This document shows, piece after piece, positions 4,853 to 5,119 of a stretch of 5,119 nucleotides of DNA. Position numbers and translations under genes: made by a program. The notes beneath the pieces were generated by a model that searched no databases, was not told where the DNA came from, and worked only from the letters and a program-made list of their open reading frames with translations. Location: contig VSPO01000223.1 of assembly GCA_009775375.1 (NCBI GenBank), forward strand, positions 1 through 5,119, written 5' to 3'. The number at the start of each line of letters is the position of its first letter. Position 1 is the stretch's first letter. Source of the DNA: Muribaculaceae bacterium. Its GTDB lineage: Bacteria; Bacteroidota; Bacteroidia; Bacteroidales; Muribaculaceae.

Positions 4853-5119
4853 TCCGCAGTTGCCGACACTCGCCATACATTATCAGTTGGGCGACTGGGT
4901 ACGCGAATATTCATCTATAACCGGAAAGGAATCGCCGGCGATGTATGTCGTGGCCATGTTCAAGGATGTGCTATATCTTGAAATAGACCCCGAACAGGGC
5001 GACCCCTTTGAGGTTGATTATGAAGATGTGCGGCCTATCCCACTGACCAAAGAATTTCTCGTTGAAAGGGATATTTACGGAAAGCGCATTGTCAACGATG
5101 AACACGGCATAGAGGAAAC
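4830..5119 (+). CDS. Hypothetical phage protein with VRPIPLT motif (3' end outside window)
   Basis: Starts at ATG 4830, overlapping the metallopeptidase-like gene by 23 bases, and stays open to the window edge (96 full codons). Early residues 'LAIHYQLGDWVREYSS' (about 14-29) give the 'GDWV' strand, followed by strands 'AMYVVAMFKDVLYLEID' and then 'DYEDVRPIPLTKEFLVERDIYG'. The ending 'PIPLTxEFL' matches a short phage family frequent in Bacteroidales, whose members begin with 'GDWVRY' and end with 'PIPLTPEIL'; function unknown. The order of these two motifs supports the start chosen. The protein probably forms a small beta barrel. It is truncated by the window, not by mutation. Confidence 0.75.
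   Translation, partial: MEAEKYPNPQLPTLAIHYQLGDWVREYSSITGKESPAMYVVAMFKDVLYLEIDPEQGDPFEVDYEDVRPIPLTKEFLVERDIYGKRIVNDEHGIEE

Noticed and set aside
4316..4876. Minus-strand open frame (186 codons) across the metallopeptidase-like gene
   Set aside because: The plus strand encodes HExxH and coherent gene junctions here; the opposite frame is a by-product.

Overview
The window looks like the early or accessory gene region of a Bacteroidales (gut Bacteroidota) phage or prophage. Three things point there. Both intergenic gaps that precede gene groups carry the Bacteroidota sigma promoter signature (TTTG, 20 bases, TAACTTTG). Start codons have A/T-rich leaders and no Shine-Dalgarno sequence. The genes are small, all on the plus strand, tightly packed, and include families common in Bacteroides-type phages: a DUF4406 deoxyribosyltransferase-like protein, an ASCH-like protein, zinc-ribbon miniproteins and a 'PIPLT' C-terminal family. 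No integrase, structural gene, tRNA, CRISPR array or insertion sequence is visible, so lytic phage, prophage and mobile element cannot be separated.

Layout. Positions 1-192 are the 3' end of a helix-turn-helix (excisionase/MerR-like) gene. A 156-base gap follows with promoter P1. P1 drives a first operon (349-3108) of seven genes: a zinc-ribbon protein with a C-terminal 'FTPRQLIEEL' module, two unrecognised proteins, an ASCH/PUA-like protein, a four-Cys zinc ribbon, a Cys-rich protein, and a small acidic helical protein. Junctions are mostly TAATG or ATGA overlaps. An 88-base gap with promoter P2 starts a second group (3197 to beyond 5119): a two-module DUF4406 protein starting at TTG, a small protein ending in a clamp-binding-like QPSLFD tail, a 67-residue unknown, a HExxH metallopeptidase-like protein, and a truncated gene running off the window.

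How it may work together. The most distinctive non-coding signal is a short inverted repeat, consensus AAGTAnnnRCTT, found three times: twice around P1 (283-294, 317-328) and once, as a perfect palindrome, inside P2 (3144-3155). Together with the matching promoter architecture this suggests that one regulator controls both groups. The recognisable products lean toward nucleotide or nucleic-acid handling (DUF4406, ASCH, zinc ribbons, possible clamp tail), as expected for phage early functions. Most individual roles remain unknown.
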